Of a stretch of DNA of 64,000 nucleotides, positions 8,552-17,878 are shown piece after piece. The translations under genes and the position numbers were made by a program. This DNA comes from Rikenellaceae bacterium. GTDB lineage: Bacteria; Bacteroidota; Bacteroidia; Bacteroidales; Rikenellaceae. The stretch lies in NCBI GenBank assembly GCA_015059905.1, contig SUZN01000004.1, positions 158,794-222,793 on the forward strand. The letters run 5' to 3'. The notes beneath the pieces are model-generated. The model was given only the letters and a program-made list of their open reading frames with translations. It was not told the origin of the DNA and made no database searches. Numbering within the stretch: position 1 is the stretch's first letter; every line of letters starts with the position of its first letter.

Positions 8552-8589
8552 TTCAATAAAAACCTGCCCAACTCGCAAGTTGGGCAGGT
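8552..8589 (-). terminator. Terminator of the thioredoxin-fold lipoprotein gene
   Basis: A perfect 12-bp stem ACCTGCCCAACT / AGTTGGGCAGGT with a 4-nt loop. On the minus strand it is followed by TTTTTATT. Confidence 0.9.
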
Positions 8590-8614
8590 CGAAAGCATAA
8601 CCATTAAAATGTTA

Positions 8615-9730
8615 TTATCTCATCAGCGCATCCAGCTCAAACGTGAAACCGAAGTTGTAGTCTGATGTTTGATTTACAAATACTCCAAGCTCCTCGCCCT
8701 CGGGTGATAGGATGACTTTAGTGGGGTAGTTGTTGCCTGCGTGCTTTGCAAACAGAGCCTCCCACTTAAGCCCTTTGGCGCGAAGCTCTTTCTGCCATAA
8801 TGCTGGGTCGTGGCTCTTGCAATTTATAATCACAGCCTCAAACTTATCCCCGTATTTACCTTTGGCCTCAAGCAGTTTAGGCATACCGCGCATCCATCCG
8901 CCTTGCTTTGTTCCCCAGAAGTAGAGTACGGTGTGCTTGCCTGCAATCTGCTCTTTGGTAACCTCCTCGCCATCGAGCATCTTCATTGTCATACCATCCT
9001 CTTCTAACGCAAACACCGTCTTCGCCTTCTCTACCATCACGGCATTTTCCATCTGACTCTTTACTGGTGCAAACTCGCCTTCGAAGATGCTGTCATCTAC
9101 CGTATTGGCATACTCTGCCATATCTTTGAGATATACCATAAAGAATGCAGAAGCTTTGCTTGCGGGATGTCCTTCGATGAAGTTTGAGTGTGTGGTGCTC
9201 AACAACTCCTTCAACTCGCTCTTCTTTGCATCAATCTGTTGTGGCGTGAGCTTCTCCTCGTGTGTGCCCCACATTAGGTCCTCATAGTCGTGCTGGTATT
9301 TGCGGAACTCGCTCTTTACTGCCGAGATGTCCTTGTTTACCTGATTACCCTCCTTTACGGTTGTTGTGATGTAACCGTCAGCCGAAACAGCATTTATCTC
9401 TAGACGCTGACCTGGGTAGAGAATGTTGAGAATCTCACCCGATGGGCGCAACCAACGTTGCGAACCATTGCTGTGGCGGTAATCCATCGAGTAGATGCAG
9501 AAGAATATAGGCTCATCCTCTACGTCGATGTCAATCTTCAGCTTGCCGTTCTTCAGTATCAGGGTATCAATCTCCTCCATACCTCGACGGGTGAGGAATT
9601 CGTGTAAATCGCAGGTGGATAAGAATACAGTATCGTTTGTCAGACCCTTATAACTTACCTCAAGGTTGTGTTTAGGTGTGCAGGCAGCCATCGCTGTGAC
9701 CACCGCAACAAGTGTCAATAACTTTCTCAT
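8615..9730 (-). CDS. DUF4369/thioredoxin-like lipoprotein lacking CXXC
   Basis: A 371-residue lipoprotein (signal AVVTAMAACTPKH). The N-terminal half fits the DUF4369 pattern of Bacteroidetes TlpA-like proteins, and the C-terminal part from about residue 265 is a thioredoxin-like fold (TVLYFWGTKQGGW). Where TlpA/ResA proteins carry WCxxC this one reads WGTKQGGWM, so both redox cysteines are missing and classical disulfide exchange is unlikely. It may bind a partner or ligand instead. It stands alone between two terminated regions. Confidence 0.75.
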   Translation of the reverse strand: MRKLLTLVAVVTAMAACTPKHNLEVSYKGLTNDTVFLSTCDLHEFLTRRGMEEIDTLILKNGKLKIDIDVEDEPIFFCIYSMDYRHSNGSQRWLRPSGEILNILYPGQRLEINAVSADGYITTTVKEGNQVNKDISAVKSEFRKYQHDYEDLMWGTHEEKLTPQQIDAKKSELKELLSTTHSNFIEGHPASKASAFFMVYLKDMAEYANTVDDSIFEGEFAPVKSQMENAVMVEKAKTVFALEEDGMTMKMLDGEEVTKEQIAGKHTVLYFWGTKQGGWMRGMPKLLEAKGKYGDKFEAVIINCKSHDPALWQKELRAKGLKWEALFAKHAGNNYPTKVILSPEGEELGVFVNQTSDYNFGFTFELDALMR

Positions 9731-9757
9731 AGGCGTACAATTTGATTAGTAGTATGA

Positions 9758-9785
9758 CAAATATAATAAAAAATTGCATATCAAA
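9758..9785 (-). promoter_or_regulatory. Promoter of the 8615-9730 gene
   Basis: TATATTTG on the minus strand (9765-9758) with TTTG at 9785-9782. The 16-bp spacer is a little short. Confidence 0.5.
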
Positions 9786-9917
9786 CAACTTTATGTGAAA
9801 GTTTTTGTCGGGAATTTTGTTGTGATAATAAAATAATTTAATATATCGGTGGCGCACAAGCTATATGTGTGACTGAAATATTATGTGTGTGTGGAGTGTT
9901 GGGGTATAGAAAAAAAA

Positions 9918-10013
9918 GGGTAAGCTACTCATATCGCACCGCTACAACCTAATACCCTTGCTTGCTTCCACACCTGGGGGATTCTCAGGGAGCTGGTCGT
10001 ATAAGACTTACCC
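9918..10013 (-). ncRNA. ffs: Small bacterial signal recognition particle RNA
   Basis: Read on the minus strand from 10013 to 9918, the RNA begins GGGUAAG and ends CUUACCC, closing a long hairpin. The tip contains CCCAGGUGUGGAAGCAAGC, the SRP domain IV signature (AGG...GGAAGnAAGC with the GGAA-type tetraloop) that binds the Ffh M domain. A T-run (AAAAAAAA on plus at 9910-9917) follows directly. A perfect promoter sits just upstream at the expected distance. It acts with Ffh, encoded at 19033-20364, in co-translational membrane targeting. Ends are accurate to a few bases. Confidence 0.85.
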
Positions 10014-10018
10014 AAGTG

Positions 10019-10049
10019 CAAAGGTAAGTCAAGAAATTCAAAATTCAAA
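10019..10049 (-). promoter_or_regulatory. Promoter of the SRP RNA gene
   Basis: On the minus strand TTTG (10049-10046), 19 bp, TACCTTTG (10026-10019). Transcription would start about 6 nt downstream, at the GGGUAAG end of the RNA. Confidence 0.85.
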
Positions 10050-10151
10050 ATTAAGAATTCAAAATCGACCATATTTTTGCAAAAAACTTAAAAATTGACC
10101 TGTTTTTGCATCGTTCAACCTCGGTTTGTGATATAAAAGCAGATTTGTGTG

Positions 10152-10182
10152 TTGCATTTTTTGAGTATAACTGCTATATTTG
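10152..10182 (+). promoter_or_regulatory. Promoter of mltG
   Basis: TTG (10152-10154), 20 bp, TATATTTG (10175-10182), about 25 bp before the chosen start codon at 10208. Confidence 0.6.
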
Positions 10183-10207
10183 TAAATTAGAAAAATGTAA
10201 GCGAATT

Positions 10208-11224
10208 ATGAAAAAGTTATTTATATGGACCTTTGTGGTCGGCATTGTGTTGGGTGCAGCGATTGCTGTGTGGGGTTATATCTCGTTTAAGGGAAATGCT
10301 GTGGTAGAACCCAAGGAACTCTATGTGTCACGTAATACGACCTACGAAGAGTTGCTCGACTCGCTCAAGCCTGCCATCAAGCACCACTTTGCCTTCGACC
10401 TCTATGCTGAGCGTCTGAATCTGAAGGAGAGTTACAAAGTGGGTCACTATGTGGTTAAGGATGGAATGAATGTGATTGAGCTTGTGCGAATGTTAAAGCT
10501 CGGCTTGCAGACCCCAGTAAATGTCACGATGAACAATGTGAAGATTCCTGCTCAGTTGGCAGGTAAGCTCGCTATGCAGTTGGAGGCAGACTCTGCGGAG
10601 CTTGTTTCGGTTTTGACCGACAAGGCCCTTGCCAAGAAGTTGGGCTTTGACTCGCCACTTACGATGTTTTCGATATTTATCCCCAATACTTACGAATTCT
10701 ATTGGACTGCTACGCCCGAGGAGTTTGTTGAGCGTATGTATAAGGAGTATAAGCGCTTTTGGAACGAGGAGCGCGATGCCAAGCGTAAGCGTTCGGGGCT
10801 GAATAGGGTTGAGGTGGCAACACTTGCCTCGATTGTCTATGAGGAGACCCGCAAGGTGGATGAGATGCCGCGTGTGGCGGGCGTATATATCAACCGCCTG
10901 CGTACAGGTATGCCATTGCAGGCCGACCCGACTATCAAATATGCTATGCAGCAGTTTGGTCTGCGCCGAATATTGAAGAGTTATTTGAAATACCCATCGC
11001 CCTACAATACATATATAAATAAGGGTCTTCCGCCCTCGCCAATATGTATGCCAAGCGTTGAGGCTATTGATGCGGTGCTGAACTTCGAGAAACACGAATA
11101 TCTCTATTTCTGCGCCCGTCACACCTTCGATGGTTATCATAATTTTGCAAAGACATATTCGCAGCACTTGGCGAATGCCCGTCTCTATCAGCAGGAGTTG
11201 AACAAACGCAAGATAATGAAGTAG
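10208..11224 (+). CDS. mltG: Endolytic peptidoglycan transglycosylase MltG
   Basis: A 338-residue inner-membrane protein with one N-terminal helix (residues about 5-24) and a periplasmic YceG domain. The conserved block LASIVYEETRK contains the catalytic Glu, followed by VAGVYINRL and MPLQADPTIKYA. The enzyme cuts nascent glycan strands and helps set their length. The frame is open further upstream, but ATG 10208 gives the normal membrane anchor and lies just after the promoter. A glycosyltransferase gene follows after 3 bp. Confidence 0.92.
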   Translation: MKKLFIWTFVVGIVLGAAIAVWGYISFKGNAVVEPKELYVSRNTTYEELLDSLKPAIKHHFAFDLYAERLNLKESYKVGHYVVKDGMNVIELVRMLKLGLQTPVNVTMNNVKIPAQLAGKLAMQLEADSAELVSVLTDKALAKKLGFDSPLTMFSIFIPNTYEFYWTATPEEFVERMYKEYKRFWNEERDAKRKRSGLNRVEVATLASIVYEETRKVDEMPRVAGVYINRLRTGMPLQADPTIKYAMQQFGLRRILKSYLKYPSPYNTYINKGLPPSPICMPSVEAIDAVLNFEKHEYLYFCARHTFDGYHNFAKTYSQHLANARLYQQELNKRKIMK

Positions 11225-11227
11225 GCT

Positions 11228-12352
11228 ATGAAGATTGTTGTTTTAGGTCCTGCTCATCCCTATCGTGGCGGCTTGGCGAGCATTATGGAGACTATGGCGC
11301 GTGAGTACCAGAGTCGTGGTCACGAGGTAAAGATTTACACCTTCACGGTGCAATACCCCTCGCTGTTGTTCCCAGGCAAGAGTCAGTTTGTTACAACGCC
11401 AGCACCCGAAGATTTGCACATTGAGCGTGTGATGAATACGGTCAATCCTGTGAATTGGGTGCGATTGGGTCTGCGCCTGAAGCGTGAGCGACCCGATATG
11501 GTGCTGATGAAGTATTGGACTCCCTTTATGGCTCCCTGCTTTGGTACGGTGGCACGCATAGCTCGCACGAATGGGGTGACGAAGTTCATCTGTCAGGTGG
11601 ATAATGTTGAGCCCCACGAGCACCATATTATTGACAAACCCTGCAATCACTATTATCTGGGTGCAGTGGATGGTTTTGTCTATATGTCGGAACAAGTGGG
11701 TGGTGAGTTGAAGGCTTACACCTCGGTGCCAGCGATTTTTTCGCCGCACCCTATGTTTGAGAATTTCGGCAAGGCGGTGGCGCGCGATGAAGCGTGCGCG
11801 AAGCTGGGGCTGGATGCAGGGCAGAGCTATTCGCTATTCTTTGGCTTGATACGCGACTACAAGGGATTGGATATGTTGCTTGAGGCGTGGGCACGGTGGA
11901 GGCCTGCGGGGCGAAAATTGCTTGTTGCGGGCGAGTTCTATGCTTCGCGAGAAAAGACTTACGCGCTGATTGAGAAGCTCGGTTTGCAAGACGATGTTGT
12001 GATGCATGAGGGCTTTGTTGCTGACGATGATGTGCGCTATTACTTCTCGGCGGCGGACTCGTTGCTGTTGCCATATCGAACAGCTACGCAAAGCGGTGTC
12101 ACGCAGATTGCCTATAATTTCTCGATGCCTATGCTGGTGACGGGTGTCGGTGGTCTGCCCGAGATTGTTCCCGATGGTAGGGTAGGCGTTGTCTGTGAGC
12201 CTTCGGTTGAGGGTATTGTCGATGGCTTGAAACGTCTCTATGCCGATGGCGAACTTGACCGCCTGAAGGCAAACTTCGCCGAGGAGCGCAAACGCTTCTC
12301 GTGGGCAACGATGTGCGATAAACTACTTGAGGTTTTCAATATGGCAAGATAA
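11228..12352 (+). CDS. GT4-family glycosyltransferase
   Basis: A 374-residue GT-B glycosyltransferase. The N-terminal Rossmann domain begins MKIVVLGPAHPYRGG with the glycine-rich acceptor loop. The C-terminal donor domain has FFGLIRDYKGLDMLLEA and the late E-rich region (LPYRTATQSGVTQIAYNF, then GGLPEIVPDG). It transfers a sugar from a nucleotide donor, probably in glycolipid or surface polysaccharide synthesis; the substrate is not deducible. It is translationally coupled to mltG (3-bp gap), but no other polysaccharide genes surround it. Confidence 0.85.
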   Translation: MKIVVLGPAHPYRGGLASIMETMAREYQSRGHEVKIYTFTVQYPSLLFPGKSQFVTTPAPEDLHIERVMNTVNPVNWVRLGLRLKRERPDMVLMKYWTPFMAPCFGTVARIARTNGVTKFICQVDNVEPHEHHIIDKPCNHYYLGAVDGFVYMSEQVGGELKAYTSVPAIFSPHPMFENFGKAVARDEACAKLGLDAGQSYSLFFGLIRDYKGLDMLLEAWARWRPAGRKLLVAGEFYASREKTYALIEKLGLQDDVVMHEGFVADDDVRYYFSAADSLLLPYRTATQSGVTQIAYNFSMPMLVTGVGGLPEIVPDGRVGVVCEPSVEGIVDGLKRLYADGELDRLKANFAEERKRFSWATMCDKLLEVFNMAR

Positions 12353-12370
12353 AGCCCCTCTCAATTGGGA

Positions 12371-12415
12371 TTAAAATAAAAAATGGCTATCTCAACGCAA
12401 GAGTTGGATAGCCAT
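12371..12415 (-). terminator. Hairpin terminator between the convergent glycosyltransferase and MFS genes
   Basis: ATGGCTATC...GATAGCCAT with an extended imperfect stem. On the minus strand it is followed by TTTTTTATTTT, so it serves the MFS operon best. On the plus strand the T-run is weak. Confidence 0.75.
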
Positions 12416-12435
12416 TCTTGTAATTTTTACTGCAT

Positions 12436-13803
12436 TTATTTTGTCATATTAGGCTGCTCCAGACCGTAGCCGTTGCGCTTATCCACGCGCTTGAGGATGA
12501 AGGCTATGATGATAGAGATAATGCCAAATACAGCGAAGATTGACATTGGGATAGTGTAGTCGTAAGTCACACCCTCGGCAGTCTCGATTGTAGCGTAATT
12601 CTGGATAACCTTACCAATCATCACAGGCACCATTGATAAACCGATGTTCTGGATGTAGAAGATGATGGCATACGCCGAGCCGAGCTGCTTCATAGGGATA
12701 ATCTTTGGCACCGATGGCCACATAGCTGATGGCACCAGCGAGAATGCGATACCCAAAACAATCATAACGAGGATTGCAAACCACCATACGTTAAGGATAG
12801 GCAATGCAAACAACACGTGTACAAGCGTAAGCATAGCCGAACCGATAATCATCAGCGTAGCACCCTTACCCAAACGGTCGTAGATAGAGCCGAAGATTGG
12901 CGTAAGCAGGATTGTGCCGAATGGCAACATTGCGGGAATAAGACCCGCCAACTCTGGCTCAACGCCATACTTGTAAATCATTAACTTTGTGGCGAACTTC
13001 AAGAATGGGAATACGCCCGAGTAGAACAATACGCAGAGGATGGCAATCAACCAGAAGCCTGTATTTGTGAAGATAACCTTCAGGTCGCTGAAGTGGAAAC
13101 CCTCATCCTCACCTGTTGCTTGCTCTGTAGCTGCTACCGAAGCATCCAACTTCTTGTCCATTACACCATAAACCAGGTAAGCTACAAAACCGATGCAGAG
13201 CAGTGCTGCACCCAACAATACTGGAGCTGCCACGTCGCCCATAGCGTTAGCAAATGGAAGGCTGCACGCCAAGGCTGCCGCAGTACCGATACGCGCCATA
13301 GCCACCTGCAAGCCCATCGCAAAGGCAAGCTCGTGACCTGTAAACCACTTTGCGATAACCTTCGTTACGGTAATACCTGTAATCTCGGCACCCATACCGA
13401 ATATGGCAAAACCGAGTGCTGCAAGGATAACCTGCAAAGGATAACCGAAGAGTACGGTTGAACCGAAATCGCCATCGAGGGCGTACCACTTGATGAGTGT
13501 ACCAACGAGCATCAGTCCGCTGCTCATCACACCTGTAAAGCGCACGCCGCACTTATCGAGGATGATACCACCGAAGAAGAGCATCAAAAGGAATACGTTG
13601 ATGTAGCCATATGCTCCCGAGAAGAAGCCATACTCATCACTTGTCCAGCCCAGACCACCCTCGGCAGGGGTCTTGGTCAGTAAATCCTCCAGCGGAGCCA
13701 TCACATCGGTGATGAAGTAACCGCACATCATCGTGAACGATACGATGATAAGCGCCAGCCAGCGAGCTGCCGCCGAGTCGTTCAATCTTTTTGCCTGTGT
13801 CAT
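12436..13803 (-). CDS. Major facilitator superfamily transporter
   Basis: A 455-residue polytopic membrane protein with about twelve hydrophobic segments and the usual central cytoplasmic loop (residues about 210-235, rich in Glu, Gln and Lys). The MFS motif-A-like GGIILDKCGVRFTG lies between helices 2 and 3, and GSIYDRLGKGATLM follows helix 8. It resembles nitrate/oxalate-formate-type MFS proteins, but the substrate cannot be read from sequence. It is last in an era-TPR-MFS minus-strand group, 25 bp after the TPR gene. Confidence 0.85.
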   Translation of the reverse strand: MTQAKRLNDSAAARWLALIIVSFTMMCGYFITDVMAPLEDLLTKTPAEGGLGWTSDEYGFFSGAYGYINVFLLMLFFGGIILDKCGVRFTGVMSSGLMLVGTLIKWYALDGDFGSTVLFGYPLQVILAALGFAIFGMGAEITGITVTKVIAKWFTGHELAFAMGLQVAMARIGTAAALACSLPFANAMGDVAAPVLLGAALLCIGFVAYLVYGVMDKKLDASVAATEQATGEDEGFHFSDLKVIFTNTGFWLIAILCVLFYSGVFPFLKFATKLMIYKYGVEPELAGLIPAMLPFGTILLTPIFGSIYDRLGKGATLMIIGSAMLTLVHVLFALPILNVWWFAILVMIVLGIAFSLVPSAMWPSVPKIIPMKQLGSAYAIIFYIQNIGLSMVPVMIGKVIQNYATIETAEGVTYDYTIPMSIFAVFGIISIIIAFILKRVDKRNGYGLEQPNMTK

Positions 13804-13828
13804 AATTTATTTAAGTTTTGTTTGTAAT

Positions 13829-15823
13829 TTAATCATTCGTGTAGTTCTTCAACGCCTCATACGCCGACATAATACCCAGCTCACCCGCCTTCGAGAGGTC
13901 GAGGTAACCCTTGCGCGTATCCTTCATATATATCTGCACCAAGCCTCGGTTGAAGTATGCCTCGCCGAACGATGGGTTTAGCTCAATAGCCTTGGTGTAG
14001 TCGTCATAAGCCTCTGGCAGCTGACCCGAAATAGCGTGCAGGTTTGCACGGTTGTAGTAGCTGTATGCAAAATCGGGGTAGAGCTTGATGGCCTTGTTTA
14101 TATCCTCTATGGCATCGTCGTAGTTGTATATGCGCGAGCCTCTGTTCTGCAGGCGGTTTGCAGGGTCGGAGTCGATACTGATGCGCTGGTAGGAGTTGTC
14201 TATCGACGATATGAAATCAATCATTTCGGCGCGCGTTGTCGAACGGTTTATGTAGAGGAATGGGTTTGACGGATTGTGCGAAATGGCCTGTGTCAAGGTG
14301 TTTACCGCGCTGGTGTACTGCTTGATGAGTGACTGCGTAACACCACGCTGGAATAGCAGAGTCCAGTCGCCCTCCTCCGAGCGAAGGCGTGCGGCGATGT
14401 GCTTATCAAGAGCGATAAGTGAGTCGGGTGCAATGTTGCTCTCGCTGTTGGCGATTGTCAGTCGCTCATCGCCTATCTTCTGCTTGAAGTCCACCATACG
14501 CTGTGCGTAGTAGAGCGAGCCGCGAGCCACCATAGCCGAATCTGCGTTCATTAGCGTGAACTTAAATAGTGGCATCAGCTTGATGTTGGTGTTCTGTGTA
14601 GTGGTGTTCTCCGCCACGTTGTCAAATGAGTTGCCCTTGAGCTTGGCGTCAAACGAGAGCAGTTTGTCGAACTTCTGCGTTGTGTCGGCATAGATAGAGT
14701 AGGTGCTGTCGCTCAAACGTGATTTGTACTCCGCAATTTTGCGCTCCGCCACCTGACGGTCTTGTCGCGCCCCCTTCATATCGCCCATCAATGAGCGCAG
14801 GTAGCTGCGGTTGAGGTAGGCGTTGGCGAAGTCGGGATAGAGCTTTATGGCGTGTGAGTAGTCGGCAATAGCCTTCTCCACCTCTCCTGTCTGCGTATAG
14901 AGCCCCGCACGGTTGTAATATACAAGCACATTGTTGGGCGAGTAGAGTGCCACGCGGTCATAATCCTCCAGAGCGCGGTTATAGTCGCCAATCTGTGAGC
15001 GCACAATGGCACGGTTGAAGTAAGTGAGCGAGTTTGTTGAGTCCAGCTCTATGACGTGGTCAAAATCGCTCAATGCCAACATCGGGCGCTTGGTGTCGGA
15101 ATATACCAGTGCACGGTTGAAGAACGACAGAACATAAGTCGAGTCGTGCGAGATGGCTATGTTGAGGTCATCCTCTGCCTCCTTGAAGCGTTTTTGCTGC
15201 ATCAAGAGCATACTGCGGCGGTTGTAGCCGTTGGGGTCTTCGCGGTTGGTGCGGATGGCGGTGGTGAAGTTTTCGTAAGCCTGCAATGTGTCTTTCAGGT
15301 ATAGATAACTCATACCTCGGTTGATATATACATCGGCAACCTTCTTTTCGTGGCGGATGAACATATCGAAATCCTCTATCGCCTCCTTGTACTGCTTGTT
15401 CAGCAGACGTGTCACTCCTCGGCTGTAATATGGGTTTGGCAGGTCGGGGCGCAACTCTATCGCCTCGTGGAAATCCTGCAAAGCGTCGTCGTAATTACCA
15501 AGTCGTGAGCGTGTTATGGCTCGGTATGTAAAGGCGTTGGTAAAGACAGGATTCTTCTCTATGGCGAGTGTGAAGTCAGCATCGGCACCCAACAAATCGT
15601 CCATATTGTATTTGGCAATACCGCGCAGAAAATAACCCTCATAAGCGTCACCGTCGAAGCGCAGTAACACGTTCAGCACACGGATAGCCTCCTGGTAGTC
15701 GTTGTTGGTCATCAACTTACGACCCATATTGAAGAAATAATCCTTGTTATACTGCGTGCTGGCGCATAACGCCCAGAATGCGAGTGCGAGAGTGAAGAGT
15801 ATTTTAAGTAACCTTTTCTGCAT
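13829..15823 (-). CDS. Exported tetratricopeptide-repeat protein
   Basis: A 664-residue protein with a signal peptide (LLKILFTLALAFWALCAS, no lipobox) followed by arrays of TPR motifs from about residue 25 to 360 and again from about 480 to 650. Typical units read YYNRAGLYTQTGEVEKAIADY and FAYSYYNRANLHAISG. A less regular 110-residue stretch separates the two arrays. It probably scaffolds protein contacts in the periplasm. It is between era (53 bp upstream) and an MFS gene (25 bp downstream). Confidence 0.85.
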   Translation of the reverse strand: MQKRLLKILFTLALAFWALCASTQYNKDYFFNMGRKLMTNNDYQEAIRVLNVLLRFDGDAYEGYFLRGIAKYNMDDLLGADADFTLAIEKNPVFTNAFTYRAITRSRLGNYDDALQDFHEAIELRPDLPNPYYSRGVTRLLNKQYKEAIEDFDMFIRHEKKVADVYINRGMSYLYLKDTLQAYENFTTAIRTNREDPNGYNRRSMLLMQQKRFKEAEDDLNIAISHDSTYVLSFFNRALVYSDTKRPMLALSDFDHVIELDSTNSLTYFNRAIVRSQIGDYNRALEDYDRVALYSPNNVLVYYNRAGLYTQTGEVEKAIADYSHAIKLYPDFANAYLNRSYLRSLMGDMKGARQDRQVAERKIAEYKSRLSDSTYSIYADTTQKFDKLLSFDAKLKGNSFDNVAENTTTQNTNIKLMPLFKFTLMNADSAMVARGSLYYAQRMVDFKQKIGDERLTIANSESNIAPDSLIALDKHIAARLRSEEGDWTLLFQRGVTQSLIKQYTSAVNTLTQAISHNPSNPFLYINRSTTRAEMIDFISSIDNSYQRISIDSDPANRLQNRGSRIYNYDDAIEDINKAIKLYPDFAYSYYNRANLHAISGQLPEAYDDYTKAIELNPSFGEAYFNRGLVQIYMKDTRKGYLDLSKAGELGIMSAYEALKNYTND

Positions 15824-15876
15824 AGTTATTGCTTGCCTAAAGTGCGGCTTTAGCTCAAACGGTGAAACTCACTGAT

Positions 15877-16758
15877 TTATTGCTGTTCATAACCGAAACG
15901 GCGGAGCTGACGCTCGTTGTTGCGCCAATCCTCCTGCACCTTCACAAAGAGCTGCAAAAAGACCTTCTTTTGCAGGAAACGCTCCATATCCTCGCGCGCC
16001 TGCTGACCTACGCGCTTCAGGCGCTCACCCTTATGTCCGATGACGATGCCCTTCTGCGAAGTGCGGGCAACATAGATGGTAGCCGAGATGCGGTCGATGG
16101 TTGGCTCCTCCTTGTAGGTGTCAATCTCAATCTCGCAGCAGTAGGGTATCTCCTTGTCGTAGTTGAGGAGTATCTTCTCGCGGATAATCTCCGATGCGAA
16201 GAAACGCAGGGTCTTGTCTGTAAGGGTGTCCTTGTCGTAGAAAGGCTCTCCCTCGGGCAGACGCTCAAGGATAGCATCCAGCACGCCGCCCATACCAATC
16301 TTCTCCTTTGCCGATACGGGGATAACCACCGCCTCTGGCAAGCGGCTCTGCCACTCGGTGGCCAACGCCTCGAGCTTGTCGGGAGTGGTGAGGTCAATCT
16401 TGTTGATAACGACGATTGTTGGTATTCCGCTGCGGTTGATGCGCTCCACGATAGCCTCCTGGCGGTCGCTCTGCTCAACGGTGTCGGTAACGTAGAGTAT
16501 TACGTCGGCATCATCCACCGCGCCGTGAACAAAGTTCATCATCGACTCCTGCAACTTGTAGGCTGGCTTCAGGATGCCTGGGGTGTCGGAATAGACAATC
16601 TGAAAGTCCTCGCCATTTACGATACCCATAATGCGGTGACGAGTGGTCTGTGCCTTTGATGTGATGATTGACAAACGCTCTCCTACGAGGGCGTTCATCA
16701 GAGTAGATTTACCCACGTTGGGGTTACCTATGATGTTTACAAAACCAGATTTGTGCAT
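15877..16758 (-). CDS. era: GTPase Era
   Basis: A 293-residue ribosome-assembly GTPase. G1 GNPNVGKS (residues 11-18), G3 DTPG and G4 NKID are intact, and the C-terminal KH domain has VIGHKGERLKRVG. It binds the 3' end of 16S rRNA during 30S maturation and associates with the membrane. The size is typical. The promoter at 16792-16823 suggests it heads the group with the TPR and MFS genes. Confidence 0.96.
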   Translation of the reverse strand: MHKSGFVNIIGNPNVGKSTLMNALVGERLSIITSKAQTTRHRIMGIVNGEDFQIVYSDTPGILKPAYKLQESMMNFVHGAVDDADVILYVTDTVEQSDRQEAIVERINRSGIPTIVVINKIDLTTPDKLEALATEWQSRLPEAVVIPVSAKEKIGMGGVLDAILERLPEGEPFYDKDTLTDKTLRFFASEIIREKILLNYDKEIPYCCEIEIDTYKEEPTIDRISATIYVARTSQKGIVIGHKGERLKRVGQQAREDMERFLQKKVFLQLFVKVQEDWRNNERQLRRFGYEQQ

Positions 16759-16791
16759 CTTTTCAGTCTAAAAGAGTTTAATATTAACTCG

Positions 16792-16823
16792 CAAAGATAA
16801 CCATAAAAAAATACCCATACAAA
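16792..16823 (-). promoter_or_regulatory. Promoter of era
   Basis: On the minus strand TTTG (16823-16820), 20 bp, TATCTTTG (16799-16792). The -33 box lies inside the terminator hairpin of the upstream gene. Confidence 0.7.
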
Positions 16824-16833
16824 TGTATGGGTA
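16803..16833 (-). terminator. Terminator after the small lipoprotein gene
   Basis: TACCCATACA / TGTATGGGTA, a perfect 10-bp stem with a 2-nt centre. On the minus strand it is followed by TTTTTTATGG. Confidence 0.75.
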
Positions 16834-16856
16834 AAAATGTCGGTCAAAATGGCTCT

Positions 16857-17273
16857 TTACTGCCAGATTGTCTGGTCTTTGCTGGGCATTTGAGTGAGCA
16901 TGATGTCGAGGTCGCCCACGTTTGATGTAAGATGTAGATAGATGTAATCATCATAGAGTTTTATCATCTGACCTGTTATCTTTGAGGAAATAAAATCTTT
17001 AGGCATAAGGCTGATATTGGGCGCGTTGTAGGTGTAGCTGTATTCAACCTTGTGCATTAATTCATCGGTGCCGTAGCCTCGTTTTACAACGGTTAATACA
17101 GCGTTCTCGGAGTCGGTGAACTCCACGGTGGTCTGCTCAAATGTGTCGGAGTTGATAGTGCTGTACCAAGTGCTGTTTGAGAGCGCAGTTGGTATCTCAA
17201 TACTCTCCTCTTTTGAGCAGGCGAAAAGTGCTGCTGTGGCAATAATAATTGCGCTGAAAATAAGTTTTCTCAT
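16857..17273 (-). CDS. Small lipoprotein of unknown function
   Basis: A 138-residue protein with a lipoprotein signal (IIIATAALFACSKEE, Cys at about residue 19). The acidic residues after the Cys resemble a Bacteroidetes surface-export signal. The rest looks like a small all-beta domain (STWYS...TVEFTDSENAVLTV), reminiscent of lipocalin-like Bacteroidetes proteins, but I do not recognise a family. It follows the 17288-17806 barrel gene by 14 bp and is probably co-transcribed with it. Confidence 0.7.
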   Translation of the reverse strand: MRKLIFSAIIIATAALFACSKEESIEIPTALSNSTWYSTINSDTFEQTTVEFTDSENAVLTVVKRGYGTDELMHKVEYSYTYNAPNISLMPKDFISSKITGQMIKLYDDYIYLHLTSNVGDLDIMLTQMPSKDQTIWQ

Positions 17274-17287
17274 GGTTTGATTTAATA

Positions 17288-17806
17288 TTATCGGTTCTTG
17301 TATTTAATTTTGTTCTCCTTACCTCCTCCGAAAACAAATCCGAGCGAGATGCCAGCGTCTGCAAAATTATTATAGCTGGGAATGATATTTAAGTAACCAG
17401 TGATACGCAGGCGGTCGCAAATCTCAATGCCGAAGCGTGGCATAAGGTGGAAATAGTATGAATTATCAATCTTGGGCACATAGTCTCCAGGTATTGAAAT
17501 ATATAATCCTGTACCTATTCCGACAAAGGGCGAAACTCTTTTCTCTTGAGCAAAATTGTAGTCGGAAATGATGTTGAAACTATTGCCACTCCCTCCAGCA
17601 ACGGCTATTCCATCAACACAGGCTCTTGCGCCAATATCCCAGTGTTGTGGAAAGTTATATCGAAGTTCGACTGCGCCCGATGCGAAGGAGTTTAGAGTTC
17701 CGACATTTAGCTCTATCTCAAAATGCTTGACTACTCTGTTTGGGTTTTGAGCAAATAGAGCGGTCGCAGAGAGCAGGATGATGAAAATTAGTGATAGCTT
17801 TCTCAT
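17288..17806 (-). CDS. Small outer-membrane beta-barrel-like protein
   Basis: A 172-residue protein with a signal peptide (LIFIILLSATALFAQ) and alternating amphipathic strands: VELRYNFPQHWDIGAR, SDYNFAQEKRVSPFVGIGTG, FHLMPRFGIEICDRLRITGY and ISLGFVFGG. The same landmarks occur twice in the neighbouring 315-residue protein, so this is the single-domain form of that family. Probably an 8-strand barrel; ligand or role unknown. Confidence 0.75.
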   Translation of the reverse strand: MRKLSLIFIILLSATALFAQNPNRVVKHFEIELNVGTLNSFASGAVELRYNFPQHWDIGARACVDGIAVAGGSGNSFNIISDYNFAQEKRVSPFVGIGTGLYISIPGDYVPKIDNSYYFHLMPRFGIEICDRLRITGYLNIIPSYNNFADAGISLGFVFGGGKENKIKYKNR

Positions 17807-17878
17807 AATCTTTATGTTTACACACTGTCAAAACGATATAAATTGCGGTGTAGTATGCCGCCGCTGTAAAAATTTAAT

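Noticed and set aside
15862..16659. Plus-strand 265-codon frame opposite era
   Set aside because: Antisense shadow of era; repetitive Leu/Val composition and no domain.
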